The notes: a model not told the origin generated them from the letters alone. 64,000 nucleotides of DNA from Shewanella electrodiphila (GCF_023283985.1 NZ_JAKIKU010000009.1:141606-205605); one strand, 5' to 3'; shown: positions 8,301 to 16,467, numbered from the stretch's first letter. Program-made: numbers and translations.

Positions 8301-9193
8301 AAAGTGATCCAATATTTATAATAGCAGCAACTAATCATCCACAATTGCTTGATAGTGCGATATTAAGGCCTGGGCGCTTTGATGAAACTATTTTTTGTGA
8401 TTTACCAAACGTCAATGCGAGAAAGGAATTCTTCGCACGTTTTTCAGATAAGCACCAAATAGTGTTTTCAGAACAGGAGTTGAAGCAACTTACTTCTTCA
8501 TCTCAAGGTATGTCATCAGCAGAAATAGAGCAGGTATTTCGTGAAGCGATTTATCAAGCTGTGGGTGAAAACAAAGCTTTAACAAGTGAAGATATTAAAC
8601 AAACCATGCTACGAGTTAGCTATGGTTTACCATCAGAACATATAATTTTAAGCGCACAAGAGAAGCAACGCACGGCCTATCATGAAGCGGGGCATTTACT
8701 ATTAACAAAAATGTTATTCCCTAAGCAACCAATTGATTTTGTGACTATTGAGCCACGTAATAATGCTTTGGGCTTTGTTTCAACACGAGCTGCGAATGAA
8801 TATGAAAGTTTATCTAGCATCAGGGTTAAACATCGCTTAGAGGTATTACTCGCTGGACGTGTCGCTGAGAAAATATATACCGGCTCCGTAGATGAGATTA
8901 GCTCTGGCGCCACAAGTGATATAGAAAAAGCAACAAAATTAGCTATGCATGTCATTTATGAAGGTGGCCTCGATGCTGCTGTTGGGCCAGTTAATGTGGG
9001 TTTATTAACAAAATTTGAAGAGAGTGATCTCCTACTGAAAGCGCAAACAGCGGTTCGACAATGGTTGCTAGATGCTGAGGCATCTGCGGAAGCAAGGTTA
9101 ATTGAGCATCGTGACCAACTTGATCATATCGCTAATACACTGGTTGATAAAGAGTCGTTGATTAGCGACGAAATAGAAGCTTTATTTTTATAA
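5330..9193 (+). CDS. Soluble ClpB-type AAA+ / receiver-like / FtsH-type AAA+ M41 protease fusion
   Basis: 1287 residues in one unbroken frame. Residues 1-360: no recognised domain. About 370-650: AAA+ module like ClpA/B D2, with IGQ.AAV (378-384), Walker A GPSGVGKT (410-417), pore-loop region with Tyr461, Walker B LLFDEIEKAH (481-490), SPEFVNRL with the arginine finger (561-568) and the sensor-2 region VRALK (624-628). About 670-790: receiver-like fold with acidic cluster LLLDDD (673-678) and Asp718 where a phospho-acceptor would sit; the usual C-terminal Lys is unclear. About 850-1080: FtsH-type AAA, Walker A GPPGTGKT (895-902), Walker B IIFIDEID (950-957), ILRPGRFD (1011-1018). About 1110-1287: M41 zinc protease with HEAGH (1118-1122) and Asp1197 in GATSDIEK as third ligand. 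There is no transmembrane segment, unlike normal FtsH (about 610-650 residues, two TM helices). Probably an ATP-driven cytosolic unfoldase-protease; substrate unknown. Confidence 0.9.
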   Translation: MSQLNITRTAFNNANIYCGDILISDTKISQPDMFLPILLLLIEKVLADKTLLDKMVTFELIFNQNSLFYIEAKNVNIKNVEAITHLLKEMKGVECILHLFDIVDGNDAQNKGYDFNRMAEYVRGKLSGSEKNQVFDSNIHFEFLFNHITIPSLSTTFIDKQNEYFLSSVIADAIEASKVKSETYAKGSFSITEAYPKLNGVDKKIFQELAVLACASYLSDNLKVTNIADMEKDVTLPVDELLLFSAIVNHSVILDKIADYFNCQSYQVVFDKEVYALREKLQLTATTRSFDVNGTTTTWFMCAKKYAVNLQFNTSITACFAASIQNDSFNIDDFVTSLVELQSPRMKAFLEMNQHGNNTIKTAIASSKIQQALNDKVIGQEAAVTKLCQGYLTSCIESSNGPRLIYTFAGPSGVGKTYLASQLQSQVNEFEKTGYAFNTFNMEQYSDERDAMKLFGSGIQYVDSSLGMLTVAVRSQPRQVLLFDEIEKAHSTVIQSLLSVLDSAKAKDQTSQEEVDFSQCVIIFTTNLGQDVLQNNPQNAELSIFELLRQSENPSNKTKLSPEFVNRLAKGFPILFSELKVNHLIRLAEVEVNKLESSTAQISYDWPQEFASLMLKSMSPDISVRALKSCFAKHKSMILTKAIPYFSDDNKQIKFKVSIEQLEKSNDKPVQLLLLDDDSKVFELVKEQQSACNISLCTDLAGLRHAIESSHPDALLIDVDTINNHDIQLVDVISGLYALNSKTPIFTYQLVKLDDEQIEQHSAHEVREHFRLNLSDFSVLFSNMLNRVNYYLSTENNIFNMTRRNQQLQYQCEVTQVGDIFQANYKRLSVNQLVQSNDLKEGELFKHSLPNFKLDDVIGLERAKKRLVDVVNWLKLPEKLANFGVKVPSGFLFAGPPGTGKTFLAKALAGESGLPFFSVSSSELSESHSGGTTQNIKKLFATARKYAPSIIFIDEIDAIAGQRSRSTQGADRDRNLTVNALLTEMDGFTPQSDPIFIIAATNHPQLLDSAILRPGRFDETIFCDLPNVNARKEFFARFSDKHQIVFSEQELKQLTSSSQGMSSAEIEQVFREAIYQAVGENKALTSEDIKQTMLRVSYGLPSEHIILSAQEKQRTAYHEAGHLLLTKMLFPKQPIDFVTIEPRNNALGFVSTRAANEYESLSSIRVKHRLEVLLAGRVAEKIYTGSVDEISSGATSDIEKATKLAMHVIYEGGLDAAVGPVNVGLLTKFEESDLLLKAQTAVRQWLLDAEASAEARLIEHRDQLDHIANTLVDKESLISDEIEALFL

Positions 9194-9615
9194 TTTAATA
9201 AAAGAGAAGTTGTTTGATTTTCTCTTATATTCAGATATGTGGAATAGGAAAGGAGTGACATGATTGAATCGTTCATTCCACATGACGAGGGCTTTTTTGT
9301 GTAGTGGCATGCCTCTTAATCCTAAGTTGATCAGCGCTGTGAGGCTTACTGCTTATTAAGAGTAATGCCTTATGCCTACAAACTATTTTTTAGTCAATTT
9401 ATCTAGGCTCAAAAGTATAGTTTTGGCAGAGATGATAACTTCGAAGTCAAACCTAGCAACATTAAAACACCATGGTAAGTTGAAATAGTTATGACCGAAT
9501 TAATGATTGATTCTGCTGAGAACGGTTTAGTTCATTAGTGGCTCAAAGTGGAACAGTTAACAATTTTCTTTTTTTGCTTCTATGCTCATTTTAATCATCT
9601 ATTATCTGACTTTTA
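9194..9615. other. Intergenic region between the fusion gene and the FtsZ-like gene
   Basis: 422 bp with no credible ORF. A hairpin AAGAGAA/TTCTCTT (9202-9226) follows the fusion gene without a T-run. A longer-range repeat TGTGGAAT/ATTCCACA (about 9238-9282) is followed by CTTTTTTG. These could give partial termination, so the next gene may be read through or have its own promoter. Confidence 0.4.
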
Positions 9616-10251
9616 ATGGGCGTTATACATATCGCTTTATCAGGAGATATGATGTTTGAACTACTTAATGATGATATGGATGAACTTAGGTTAGCCATAT
9701 CATTGCCAAAACTTGATTCTGCGAAACATGGACAGTTTATTCCGCTGAATTCTCTTTGTGACAATATCTTATCAAGTCCTTCTTTTGATGCTTTGTTGGT
9801 ATCAGGGCTCCTTCCTGAGGATAATAAAAAGCTATTTGAGCTCTGCAAAAAAATAGGCACTGAATTTATTGTTTTTGAACACCCTTCAAATGATGTTGCT
9901 ATTATTAGCGATGTAGTCGCGAATATTGCAGGTAAGCTTTATTCACATGAAATGCCAAATAATATCGACTTTGCTGATATTCGTGATTTAAATCAACGCT
10001 CAGATGTTCTCTTCGCTTTTAATAGCAAACAATCAGCATTAGATTTTTTGGTTGTTCAGGCACTAGGAGAGGTTATTGGCGGGATCCATCTTGCTCATGG
10101 TCAAACAGAGTTAAGTGAATTTGAAGCTACCAATAAAGAATTGTTGAGCTACATTTCTGAACATGGTTTTTTCTGTTCAAGTTTTTACCGTGATGCTTGT
10201 TCAGAAAGTACAATTTTGTTGGGAATAAAATGGTGGAGTGCAAGCGTATAA
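9616..10251 (+). CDS. Reduced FtsZ-like protein lacking the GTP-binding signature loop
   Basis: 211 residues (FtsZ is usually 350-400). The stretch 93-122, NDVAIISDVV to IDFADI, follows the FtsZ pattern leading into the T7 loop; N116, D118 and D121 match the NxDFAD residues that catalyse GTP hydrolysis in the neighbouring FtsZ subunit. The C-terminal half follows FtsZ too: Ala-rich helix 138-151, strand GGIHLAHG, LSEFEATNKELLSYI, and a final strand LLGIKW. In the N-terminal half FDALLVSG (57-64) sits where ADMVFIAAG is in FtsZ, but GGGTGTG is replaced by LLPEDN, and the first glycine loop is GDMMFE. It probably cannot bind GTP normally. An SD (AGGAG) precedes ATGATG at 9649/9652, but the 9616 start keeps the first beta strand (VIHIAL). 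The family call is my own reading by eye. Confidence 0.6.
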   Translation: MGVIHIALSGDMMFELLNDDMDELRLAISLPKLDSAKHGQFIPLNSLCDNILSSPSFDALLVSGLLPEDNKKLFELCKKIGTEFIVFEHPSNDVAIISDVVANIAGKLYSHEMPNNIDFADIRDLNQRSDVLFAFNSKQSALDFLVVQALGEVIGGIHLAHGQTELSEFEATNKELLSYISEHGFFCSSFYRDACSESTILLGIKWWSASV

Positions 10252-10339
10252 ACGTTTTTATGAAAATGCCCAAGCTGACATTTTCCCTATAGTAGACATA
10301 AACCTAAAGCAATGGTTAGATTGTCTAAGTTGTTTTATA

Positions 10340-10373
10340 AACTAACAGCTTTATTCGAGCTGTTAGTTTTTTT
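10340..10373 (+). terminator. Strong terminator after the FtsZ-like gene
   Basis: AACTAACAGCT, loop TTATTCG, AGCTGTTAGTT, then a run of Ts. Perfect 11-bp stem. It closes the 5330-10251 unit. The following 170 bp to the convergent gene hold nothing obvious. Confidence 0.85.
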
Positions 10374-10545
10374 GTAAACATCGTTAGTTAAATTCTTACT
10401 TAGCAAACATATCTAGTGACATCTTCATAAACAATTATGGTGTTTCTTAAGCAGTGATGTGTATGACAACATATAATCTATACAATATTTAGCACCGTTG
10501 ATCATATTTCATTCTCCGCCTTCAAAGAACACAGTGTATCAGTCA

Positions 10546-11907
10546 CTATTTTGTCCATATACTCTGCATATCTTGCGCCACGGCTTTTTTATTCCAATAC
10601 TCTGCTTTGCTCTTACTCATATTTACCCCTTCGCCTCTGTAATATAAACGTGATGTCCAATATTGTGCTTCCATATCACCTTGTAGGGCTGACTTCTTAA
10701 AATACCGAAATGCTTTTTGGTTTTGGCTTCCATAATAGGTGTAAGCCAGCATTTTTTGACCTTGAGGGTGGTTATCTCTTGCTGATTGCTGGAACCAATA
10801 CTCTGCTTTATCAAAATCTCGTGTGACCCCGACGCCATGCATATAGAGTAGGGCAACCTGAATTTTTGCTTCTTTATCGCCTTTTCTTGCTGCCTTAATG
10901 AGTTGTTGATAAGGCAATCCAATATTTAATTTTTTATAAGAGAAATGCTCACCTGGTATCATATAAACTCTGTCCCAGTCGATTTTGGGCACCTTTTGCA
11001 CATACGGTTTATTGCTTGTTGTTGCCCTTGTTACTTTTTTTGTTGTGGAGGTATTATTGATGGCCTTAGATATTGATTCTGTTTTATTTTTAGTAACAGG
11101 TGAATTTACGAGTTGATCGTGATTCGCTCCAGTATTTTTTTCTGATATGAAGAAGGCTACAAGTAAAATAATGAACATTCCAATAGCAGTGTAAAGTAAG
11201 GCTCTTTTGGGGGAGGCTGATGGCTTGTTTTCTATGGAGTACTTAGCTGCATCTGTTTTAACGAAGAAAAAAATATAAACAATAATAATGGAAGTGACTG
11301 CTGGTTTAACAATGCAGTGAAAAAGTGAAATAAAACACGCAAAAACAGCAAATGGGATCAGAAACTTATCTGCACTCTGTATCTCAGCATTTGCAATTGA
11401 AGCGTCATAGTTAGCTAAACCTACAATTAACATAGCAGTTATTCCCATTCCCCAAAAGTAGGTTTGGGGCAGTGCATACTGTTTTTCGTCATCGCCTATT
11501 TCTTTCACTTTAGCTATATTTTTAAAAACCGAGCCCATCAATATAAGCGCTAACCAAGCGAACACGGGCCAAGGTGAATATTCAAATATTAGTACTACCG
11601 AACCCAGACCATAAAGAAGCCCCATTGCAAAAGCCGCTAATAGTGCGAGAGAGACAGCTAAAGAAAGCAAAACTAATAATATCCCAAAGGGTCCGCCTCC
11701 TTTACTACTACCTCCGCCTACAAAGACTAGACCTGCAAAATATAAAAAGTAAAAGCAGAAAAAGAGACATTGAATGATACCGCAAAGAACAGGTATCGTG
11801 GAAAACCAAAGATTAAGTTCGTCATTGAACCTAGGTGAAATAGAACGCCCAACCCAATTGTCTGTAGGCTCTGATGGTTTATTTCTTATCACGTCACTTG
11901 CTCTCAT
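10546..11907 (-). CDS. Membrane protein with C-terminal Sel1-like repeats
   Basis: 453 residues from ATG 11907; the frame extends to a TTG at 11931 that has no advantage. The N-terminal half has about six or seven hydrophobic segments, including a Gly/Ser-rich loop (VGGGSSKGGG). A Thr/Ser-rich linker follows, then about 110 residues of Sel1-like repeats (AKIQVALLYMHGVGVTRDFD, then AEYWFQQSARDNHPQGQKML, and MEAQYWTSRLYYRGEGVNMS). Sel1 repeats bind other proteins, so it may be a membrane scaffold. It converges on the FtsZ-like gene, separated by a terminator, so there is no operon link. Confidence 0.75.
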   Translation of the reverse strand: MRASDVIRNKPSEPTDNWVGRSISPRFNDELNLWFSTIPVLCGIIQCLFFCFYFLYFAGLVFVGGGSSKGGGPFGILLVLLSLAVSLALLAAFAMGLLYGLGSVVLIFEYSPWPVFAWLALILMGSVFKNIAKVKEIGDDEKQYALPQTYFWGMGITAMLIVGLANYDASIANAEIQSADKFLIPFAVFACFISLFHCIVKPAVTSIIIVYIFFFVKTDAAKYSIENKPSASPKRALLYTAIGMFIILLVAFFISEKNTGANHDQLVNSPVTKNKTESISKAINNTSTTKKVTRATTSNKPYVQKVPKIDWDRVYMIPGEHFSYKKLNIGLPYQQLIKAARKGDKEAKIQVALLYMHGVGVTRDFDKAEYWFQQSARDNHPQGQKMLAYTYYGSQNQKAFRYFKKSALQGDMEAQYWTSRLYYRGEGVNMSKSKAEYWNKKAVAQDMQSIWTK

Positions 11908-11931
11908 TATTGTTAATCGCAACACTTTCAA

Positions 11932-13484
11932 TATATTAACAAGTTTCTGTTAGTTACAACAATGATATTAATCTTCATCCTCCGAGAACAAATCTTCAAT
12001 CTCATCCCAATCTGGTAAACGTGTACTTTCTCAACAACAGCAAATTGGAGGCCAACGATATCTAGTATGATTTCCAAATTGTAGAATGAGCCAGTAAATC
12101 GTCCATTTTCTATTTATGAAATTGTTGTTTTATTGATATGACTCAATTTAGAAAGCTATAATTGAGTTAGCTGTTTTGCCTTTCTATATTTATTGATTTC
12201 AAGTCCAATATCTTCACGATTAGCCATAGTTCTTCCTTCTGTTAGCTAAATAGCTAACAATCCAAGTGATGTGAGAAGTTATCCATATGACTAACTGGTT
12301 TAATTTGTAATGGTCTAAAAAACATTAAGTGATTTTTAATGAGCCATTGTTTAGCAGGCTCAGAAAGCAGAAATAATCATGTTCGTAAACATAGACTGGA
12401 TGCGGTACTGATGAGCAACTCATGTATTCATAGAATTTTTTAAAGTAATCATCTGGAAGACCTGATGGGTTAACAACGGGAAAATAACATCAGGTAGTCG
12501 AAATGGCTTGAGTTGTGGTTGAGCTTTTTTTGTTAATTGTCATGATGCGCTCCATGTATGAGATTATAAATTCACTTTCAATTTTTTATTTCTATAACTT
12601 TGAAAATAATTTAACGTTTAGCTAGTTTGGAAAATCGAGGGTACTGAAATGAATTAAATTCCCATTGAAAACTTTTGTCCTTTCCCTAGTCATAATCGTC
12701 AACGAGATATTCGCCTTTGATTAAATCTTTTTTACGCGAGATGATTAATCTCTTGCCTAGGTGCAATAGCTTCTAGTTTTTGATTAATGTAATGGTCTGT
12801 ACTGAAGGTTCTTTTTCAAGCAATGGCACCACATGCTGTTTCAAAAGAACATTAAGAGGATACTTTTTAGTCGCGTATTGGCTCAGTAGTTTGGTTATGT
12901 CGTATTGGCCAGCATAAATTCGTCTTGCTGTAAGGGAAGAAAATCCGCCTTATCCGCGGCAGAGTATTAGGTCTGTTTAGGTTTTTACGAAAAGACATTT
13001 ATAGATTAGCTGTGGTTGGCTTATGAATTTTTCAGGCTAAAAAATCTCTCAAGAATTATGTTTGCCTAAAGATTACTAAAACCGGACAAGCTAATTGTCG
13101 CCTATTAACCGATTAACAAAATTAATAAATATGAAGATGCCGGTTCAGTACGTCTTGAAGAATTAAGTGGTTATTTTAAATTATCATAAAACTTACTTCT
13201 TAGTTTTTCTTTAGCACAGGATTCGGTGGTGGTCATTTCTCTGTTGAGAAATAAAAGCTGTTAAAAATTATCCTGGCACAAAGTGGGCACAAGTTTATTT
13301 TTAGTGTTTTAGTTAGAGGTTTTGTATCAAACAAACTAACTAATATAGATATTCACTTGTTTTCATTATTTGAATTTAGAAGATAAAATTAGAGGATGGT
13401 GACACAACAATATTTAAACAAGGCACAAAGGAGGTATGTTATGGGATTTAACTTTGGGGTATATACAAGAGTTTAGAATAGAAA
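11932..13484. other. Decayed region beside tRNA-Val genes
   Basis: 1.55 kb without an intact gene. On the minus strand there are broken reading frames: a truncated HTH-like start (annotated separately); an open stretch from about 12480 to 12325 ending in NNGSLKIT and stop, preceded in another frame by LKPFRLPDVIFP; and about 12760-12950, with ARRIYAGQYDITKLLSQYAT in one frame and LEAIAPRQEINHLA in another. A TGGCACAAAGTGGGCACAAG motif lies at about 13273-13293. This looks like an old mobile-element insertion next to tRNA genes. No family is confidently recognised. Confidence 0.4.
12156..12227 (-). pseudogene. Truncated XRE-type helix-turn-helix remnant
   Basis: AGGAAG followed by an ATG encodes 23 residues (MANREDIGLEINKYRKAKQL plus TQL), then stops at TAG. 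The pattern IGxxIxxxRKAxxLTQ is the first helix and turn of an XRE/Cro regulator. What remains is only the N-terminus, and the downstream frame is lost. Confidence 0.4.
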
Positions 13485-13561
13485 TGGTACAACCGAGTGG
13501 ATTCGAACCACCGACCCCTACCATGTCAAGGTAGTGCTCTAACCAACTGAGCTACGGTTGT
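13485..13561 (-). tRNA. tRNA-Val (GAC)
   Basis: 77 nt with encoded CCA. 7-bp acceptor stem ACAACCG/CGGTTGT, D-arm GCTCAGTTGGTTAGAGC, anticodon stem-loop CTACC-TTGACAT-GGTAG with anticodon GAC, T-arm GGTTCGAATCC. It is 26 bp from a second copy. Confidence 0.95.
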
Positions 13562-13587
13562 ATTATGTTTAGCAATCTTAAAAGAGA

Positions 13588-13664
13588 TGGTACAACTGAG
13601 TGGATTCGAACCACCGACCCCCACCATGTCAAGGTGGTGCTCTAACCAGCTGAGCTACAGTTGT
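13588..13664 (-). tRNA. tRNA-Val (GAC), second copy
   Basis: 77 nt with CCA. Anticodon stem CCACC-TTGACAT-GGTGG, anticodon GAC. It is nearly identical to the neighbouring copy, with compensating changes in the acceptor and anticodon stems. It would be transcribed first of the pair. Confidence 0.95.
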
Positions 13665-13868
13665 ATTGTTTCAAGAAAACAAATTCATGTAATCTTTGGA
13701 ACGAGCGATATATTACGGTATACAGAGACTGATGCAAGTAAAAAAACTAAAAAAGTGTTCGAGTGGTGATTTGCTGTTCACATTGAACTTAATAACAGCA
13801 TATAAGCTTAAATATTCGTAGCTTATATGCTGAAAATTAATTTATTGGTTTTTAACTCTTAACCTTTA

Positions 13869-15239
13869 TCAGCTGTGATCAGAAATAACCGCTTTTAATT
13901 TTCCTGAAGTTTGTATGTATCGCAGTCTTATGGCAAAAAGGATTGCAGCACTGGTTAATCCTGCGATTAAGCCAATCCAGAAACCATGAGCGCCCATCGC
14001 AGGGACAATCAAATCTGTTCTTGCCAAGGTATAGCCTAATGTCATTCCTATAGCCCAATAGGAAACCAAGGTAATATAGAACGCACTCTGAGTATCTTTA
14101 TATCCTCTTAATGCCCCCGCTGCGACGACTTGAATAGAGTCAGACAACTGATACAAGGCAGCTAAGAACATCAAACTACCCGCTAAGGCGACAACCTCAG
14201 GATTATTATTATAAAGCAGCGCAATTTGGGTTTTGAACAAGACGGTAATTACTGCAGTGAATACAGCTAATGAAAACGCGATAAATAGGCCAATTTTTGT
14301 TACCAAGTTACTGATCTCAAGCTTATCTTGACCAAGGTAGTAGCCCACGCGAATTGAAACGGCAATACCTATTGATAATGGCAACATAAATACGATAGAA
14401 GAAAAGTTAAGTGCAATTTGATGACCTGCTACCACTGTTGCGCCTAAAGGGGCTAACAGAAGGGCAATTACTGCAAATAAGCTAACTTCAAAAAACAATG
14501 CCATCGCAATCGGCATACCATGTTTAGTCATTTCCCAAATGGTTTTCCAGTTTGGCTTGTTCAATGTACTAAAAGGCGCGATTTGTTTAAACTTTTGATG
14601 AAACTGCATGTAAATCATCATAGCAATGAGCATTGCCCAGAACACTAAAGCTGTTGCAATACCACAACCTGCGCCGCCCATGGCTGGAACGCCAAAGTGT
14701 CCATATATAAATATATAGTTAGCGGGAATGTTGACAGCTAAACCCACAAAACCAATCACCATGGTAGGTAATGTATAGGATATGCCTTCAGAGCAACCTC
14801 TTAAAATTTGATAAAAGATGAACGCAGGTACACCCCACATAAAACCATGTAGGTATCCTGCACTTAAGTCTGCTAATTCAGGGTCCAGCTCCATCATTGT
14901 AAAAATGGTTTTAGAAAATGAGAGGAACAGCAAAACACCTATAGTACCTATTATGGCAATATAAAAAGCTTGCGACATTAATGGCTGTATTGCTTTCGGG
15001 TTATTCGCACCATGGTGGTGGGCAAATACAGGTGTAAATGCGAGAATAAGACCTTGTACAAAAAGTAATGCTGGTAACCATAAACTGGTTCCAATTGCGA
15101 CAGCAGCCATATCGACAGCACTGACTCTGCCAGCCATTACAGTATCGATAAACCCCATCATTGTTTGGGTAAGTTGTGCAATTAATACTGGCAATGCCAG
15201 TTGTATTAATTTTTTGGCCTGAAAGCCTGTGTGATTCAT
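13869..15239 (-). CDS. norM: MATE-family multidrug efflux transporter (NorM type)
   Basis: 456 residues with twelve predicted membrane segments in two related halves. The N-terminal half has the MATE pattern PVLIAQLTQTMMGFIDTVMA, and a matching segment VVAGHQIALNFSSIVFMLPL lies near the start of the second half. The family exports cationic drugs in exchange for Na+ or H+. It is divergent from riboflavin synthase with 30 bp between starts, an arrangement also found as mdtK/ribC in enterobacteria, which supports the call. Actual substrates cannot be told from sequence. Confidence 0.92.
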   Translation of the reverse strand: MNHTGFQAKKLIQLALPVLIAQLTQTMMGFIDTVMAGRVSAVDMAAVAIGTSLWLPALLFVQGLILAFTPVFAHHHGANNPKAIQPLMSQAFYIAIIGTIGVLLFLSFSKTIFTMMELDPELADLSAGYLHGFMWGVPAFIFYQILRGCSEGISYTLPTMVIGFVGLAVNIPANYIFIYGHFGVPAMGGAGCGIATALVFWAMLIAMMIYMQFHQKFKQIAPFSTLNKPNWKTIWEMTKHGMPIAMALFFEVSLFAVIALLLAPLGATVVAGHQIALNFSSIVFMLPLSIGIAVSIRVGYYLGQDKLEISNLVTKIGLFIAFSLAVFTAVITVLFKTQIALLYNNNPEVVALAGSLMFLAALYQLSDSIQVVAAGALRGYKDTQSAFYITLVSYWAIGMTLGYTLARTDLIVPAMGAHGFWIGLIAGLTSAAILFAIRLRYIQTSGKLKAVISDHS

Positions 15240-15269
15240 TAGAAAACCTTTTAACTAACGAGTGAAAAT

Positions 15270-15923
15270 ATGTTTACTGGTATCGTGCAAGCCACATGTG
15301 ATGTGGTTTCGATTAAAGAGCAAAGCGGTTTAAAAACGTTTGAAGTCAAAATTCCAGAAGAGCTGCAACAAGGTTTAGAAACCGGTGCGAGTGTTGCAAA
15401 TAATGGCGTATGTTTAACTGTCACTAAACTCGAGAATGATAGAGTTTATTTTGATGTAATGGAAGAGACGTTACAGGTTACAAACCTAAATTTTGTTGAG
15501 CCAGGTAGCAAAGTTAATATAGAGCGGTCATTAACCTTCGGTAAAGAGATAGGCGGTCACATTTTATCTGGCCATATTCATGCTATGGCAACCATAACCG
15601 AAGTAAGTGAAACAGACTCACATTATAATCTCACCCTAAGTGTTCCTGAAAAGTGGATGGATTATATTTTTTATAAAGGCTTTGTGGGTGTTAATGGTTG
15701 CAGTTTAACCGTTGGAGAATTGAAGAATAATCAATTTAAACTGCACCTTATTCCTGAAACACTTAAATTGACTAATTTAAGTGACTGTATCATTGGTGAT
15801 AAAATTAACATCGAAATTGACAGCCAAACACAAGTAATAGTCGATACTGTTGAGCGTATTCTTGCCAAAAAAGCATTAACGAATATCGACCTAGCTAATC
15901 TAATCAAATCAAATAACACTTAA
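15270..15923 (+). CDS. ribE: Riboflavin synthase alpha chain
   Basis: 217 residues, normal length. It begins MFTGIVQ and has the internal duplication of the family: two lumazine-binding barrels, each with a G-x-S-x-x-x-N-G-x-C-L/S-T-V type block (GASVANNGVCLTVTKL and GFVGVNGCSLTVGEL), and the SGHIHAMATI segment. It converts two 6,7-dimethyl-8-ribityllumazine molecules to riboflavin plus a pyrimidinedione, the last step of riboflavin synthesis. It stands apart from other rib genes. Confidence 0.97.
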   Translation: MFTGIVQATCDVVSIKEQSGLKTFEVKIPEELQQGLETGASVANNGVCLTVTKLENDRVYFDVMEETLQVTNLNFVEPGSKVNIERSLTFGKEIGGHILSGHIHAMATITEVSETDSHYNLTLSVPEKWMDYIFYKGFVGVNGCSLTVGELKNNQFKLHLIPETLKLTNLSDCIIGDKINIEIDSQTQVIVDTVERILAKKALTNIDLANLIKSNNT

Positions 15924-15954
15924 CCCAAGACATTAAGATGAATAGCTTTAATTA

Positions 15955-16155
15955 TTAATAAAGCTGTTCATCGTCAGAATCTATAAAGAGTTGAATTGTT
16001 CGATTAGAATCATTCACTTGTAGTCGCATGTGGATTGAATTACAGCAAATACGGCAATCATCATAATATTCCTGATCCCCTAAACTGGTGTCGATATGCA
16101 CATGTTGGTTATGTCCGCAGTGTGGACAGCTAATTATTTTACTCACTAAATTCAT
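15955..16155 (-). CDS. CPXCG-motif small zinc-ribbon protein
   Basis: 66 residues with CPHCG (10-14) and CRICC (35-39), the two Cys pairs of the CPXCG-motif family, likely binding one Zn2+. The acidic tail ends DSDDEQLY. AAGGAG lies just before the ATG. Convergent with ribE (31 bp between stops). Function not established for the family. Confidence 0.85.
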   Translation of the reverse strand: MNLVSKIISCPHCGHNQHVHIDTSLGDQEYYDDCRICCNSIHMRLQVNDSNRTIQLFIDSDDEQLY

Positions 16156-16230
16156 ACAAACTCCTTGATGACTTGAATAAGTGTGTATCTGATAAATCCG
16201 TTTCTTTCGTCAGTAATTATAGTTGACTCT

Positions 16231-16248
16231 AGTCAATGTCAATTGACT
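16231..16248. promoter_or_regulatory. TTGACT/AGTCAA inverted repeat cluster
   Basis: AGTCAATGTCAATTGACT is a perfect 6-bp inverted repeat. It is flanked by further GTTGACT (16222), AATGACT (16251) and CAGTCAATT (16265) copies. The region lies between the CPXCG gene and thrS. It could be a multi-site operator, but no regulator is known from this window. Confidence 0.3.
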
Positions 16249-16397
16249 TTAATGACTAAAGCTTCAGTCAATTTAATTCCATTTAAGAAGGAATATTTTA
16301 ATCAATACCTTAAATAACAAAAAAAGTGTCAATATTGTAGATTAACACTAGCGCATCACTTGCTTGCAAAAGTGCTTTTCACATACAATGCAACTTC

Positions 16398-16445
16398 ATG
16401 CCACTATCAGCTCAGGCTCCTGTAATGTCTGTAGTTTGGTGGCAT
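16398..16445 (+). promoter_or_regulatory. Long-range stem in the thrS leader
   Basis: ATGCCAC (16398-16404) pairs with GTGGCAT (16439-16445) and is followed by TTCTTTTATTTATTATTTATTA. It could form an upstream domain of the thrS leader, or a weak attenuator-like structure followed by a single-stranded ribosome-loading site. Confidence 0.4.
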
Positions 16446-16467
16446 TTCTTTTATTTATTATTTATTA

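Noticed and set aside
5330..9193. Treating the protein as the housekeeping FtsH
   Set aside because: It lacks the N-terminal membrane helices and carries an extra AAA+ module and about 840 extra residues; the true ftsH is expected elsewhere.
13587..13769. 60-residue ORF across tRNA-Val
   Set aside because: It is the antisense of a tRNA gene followed by non-coding sequence.
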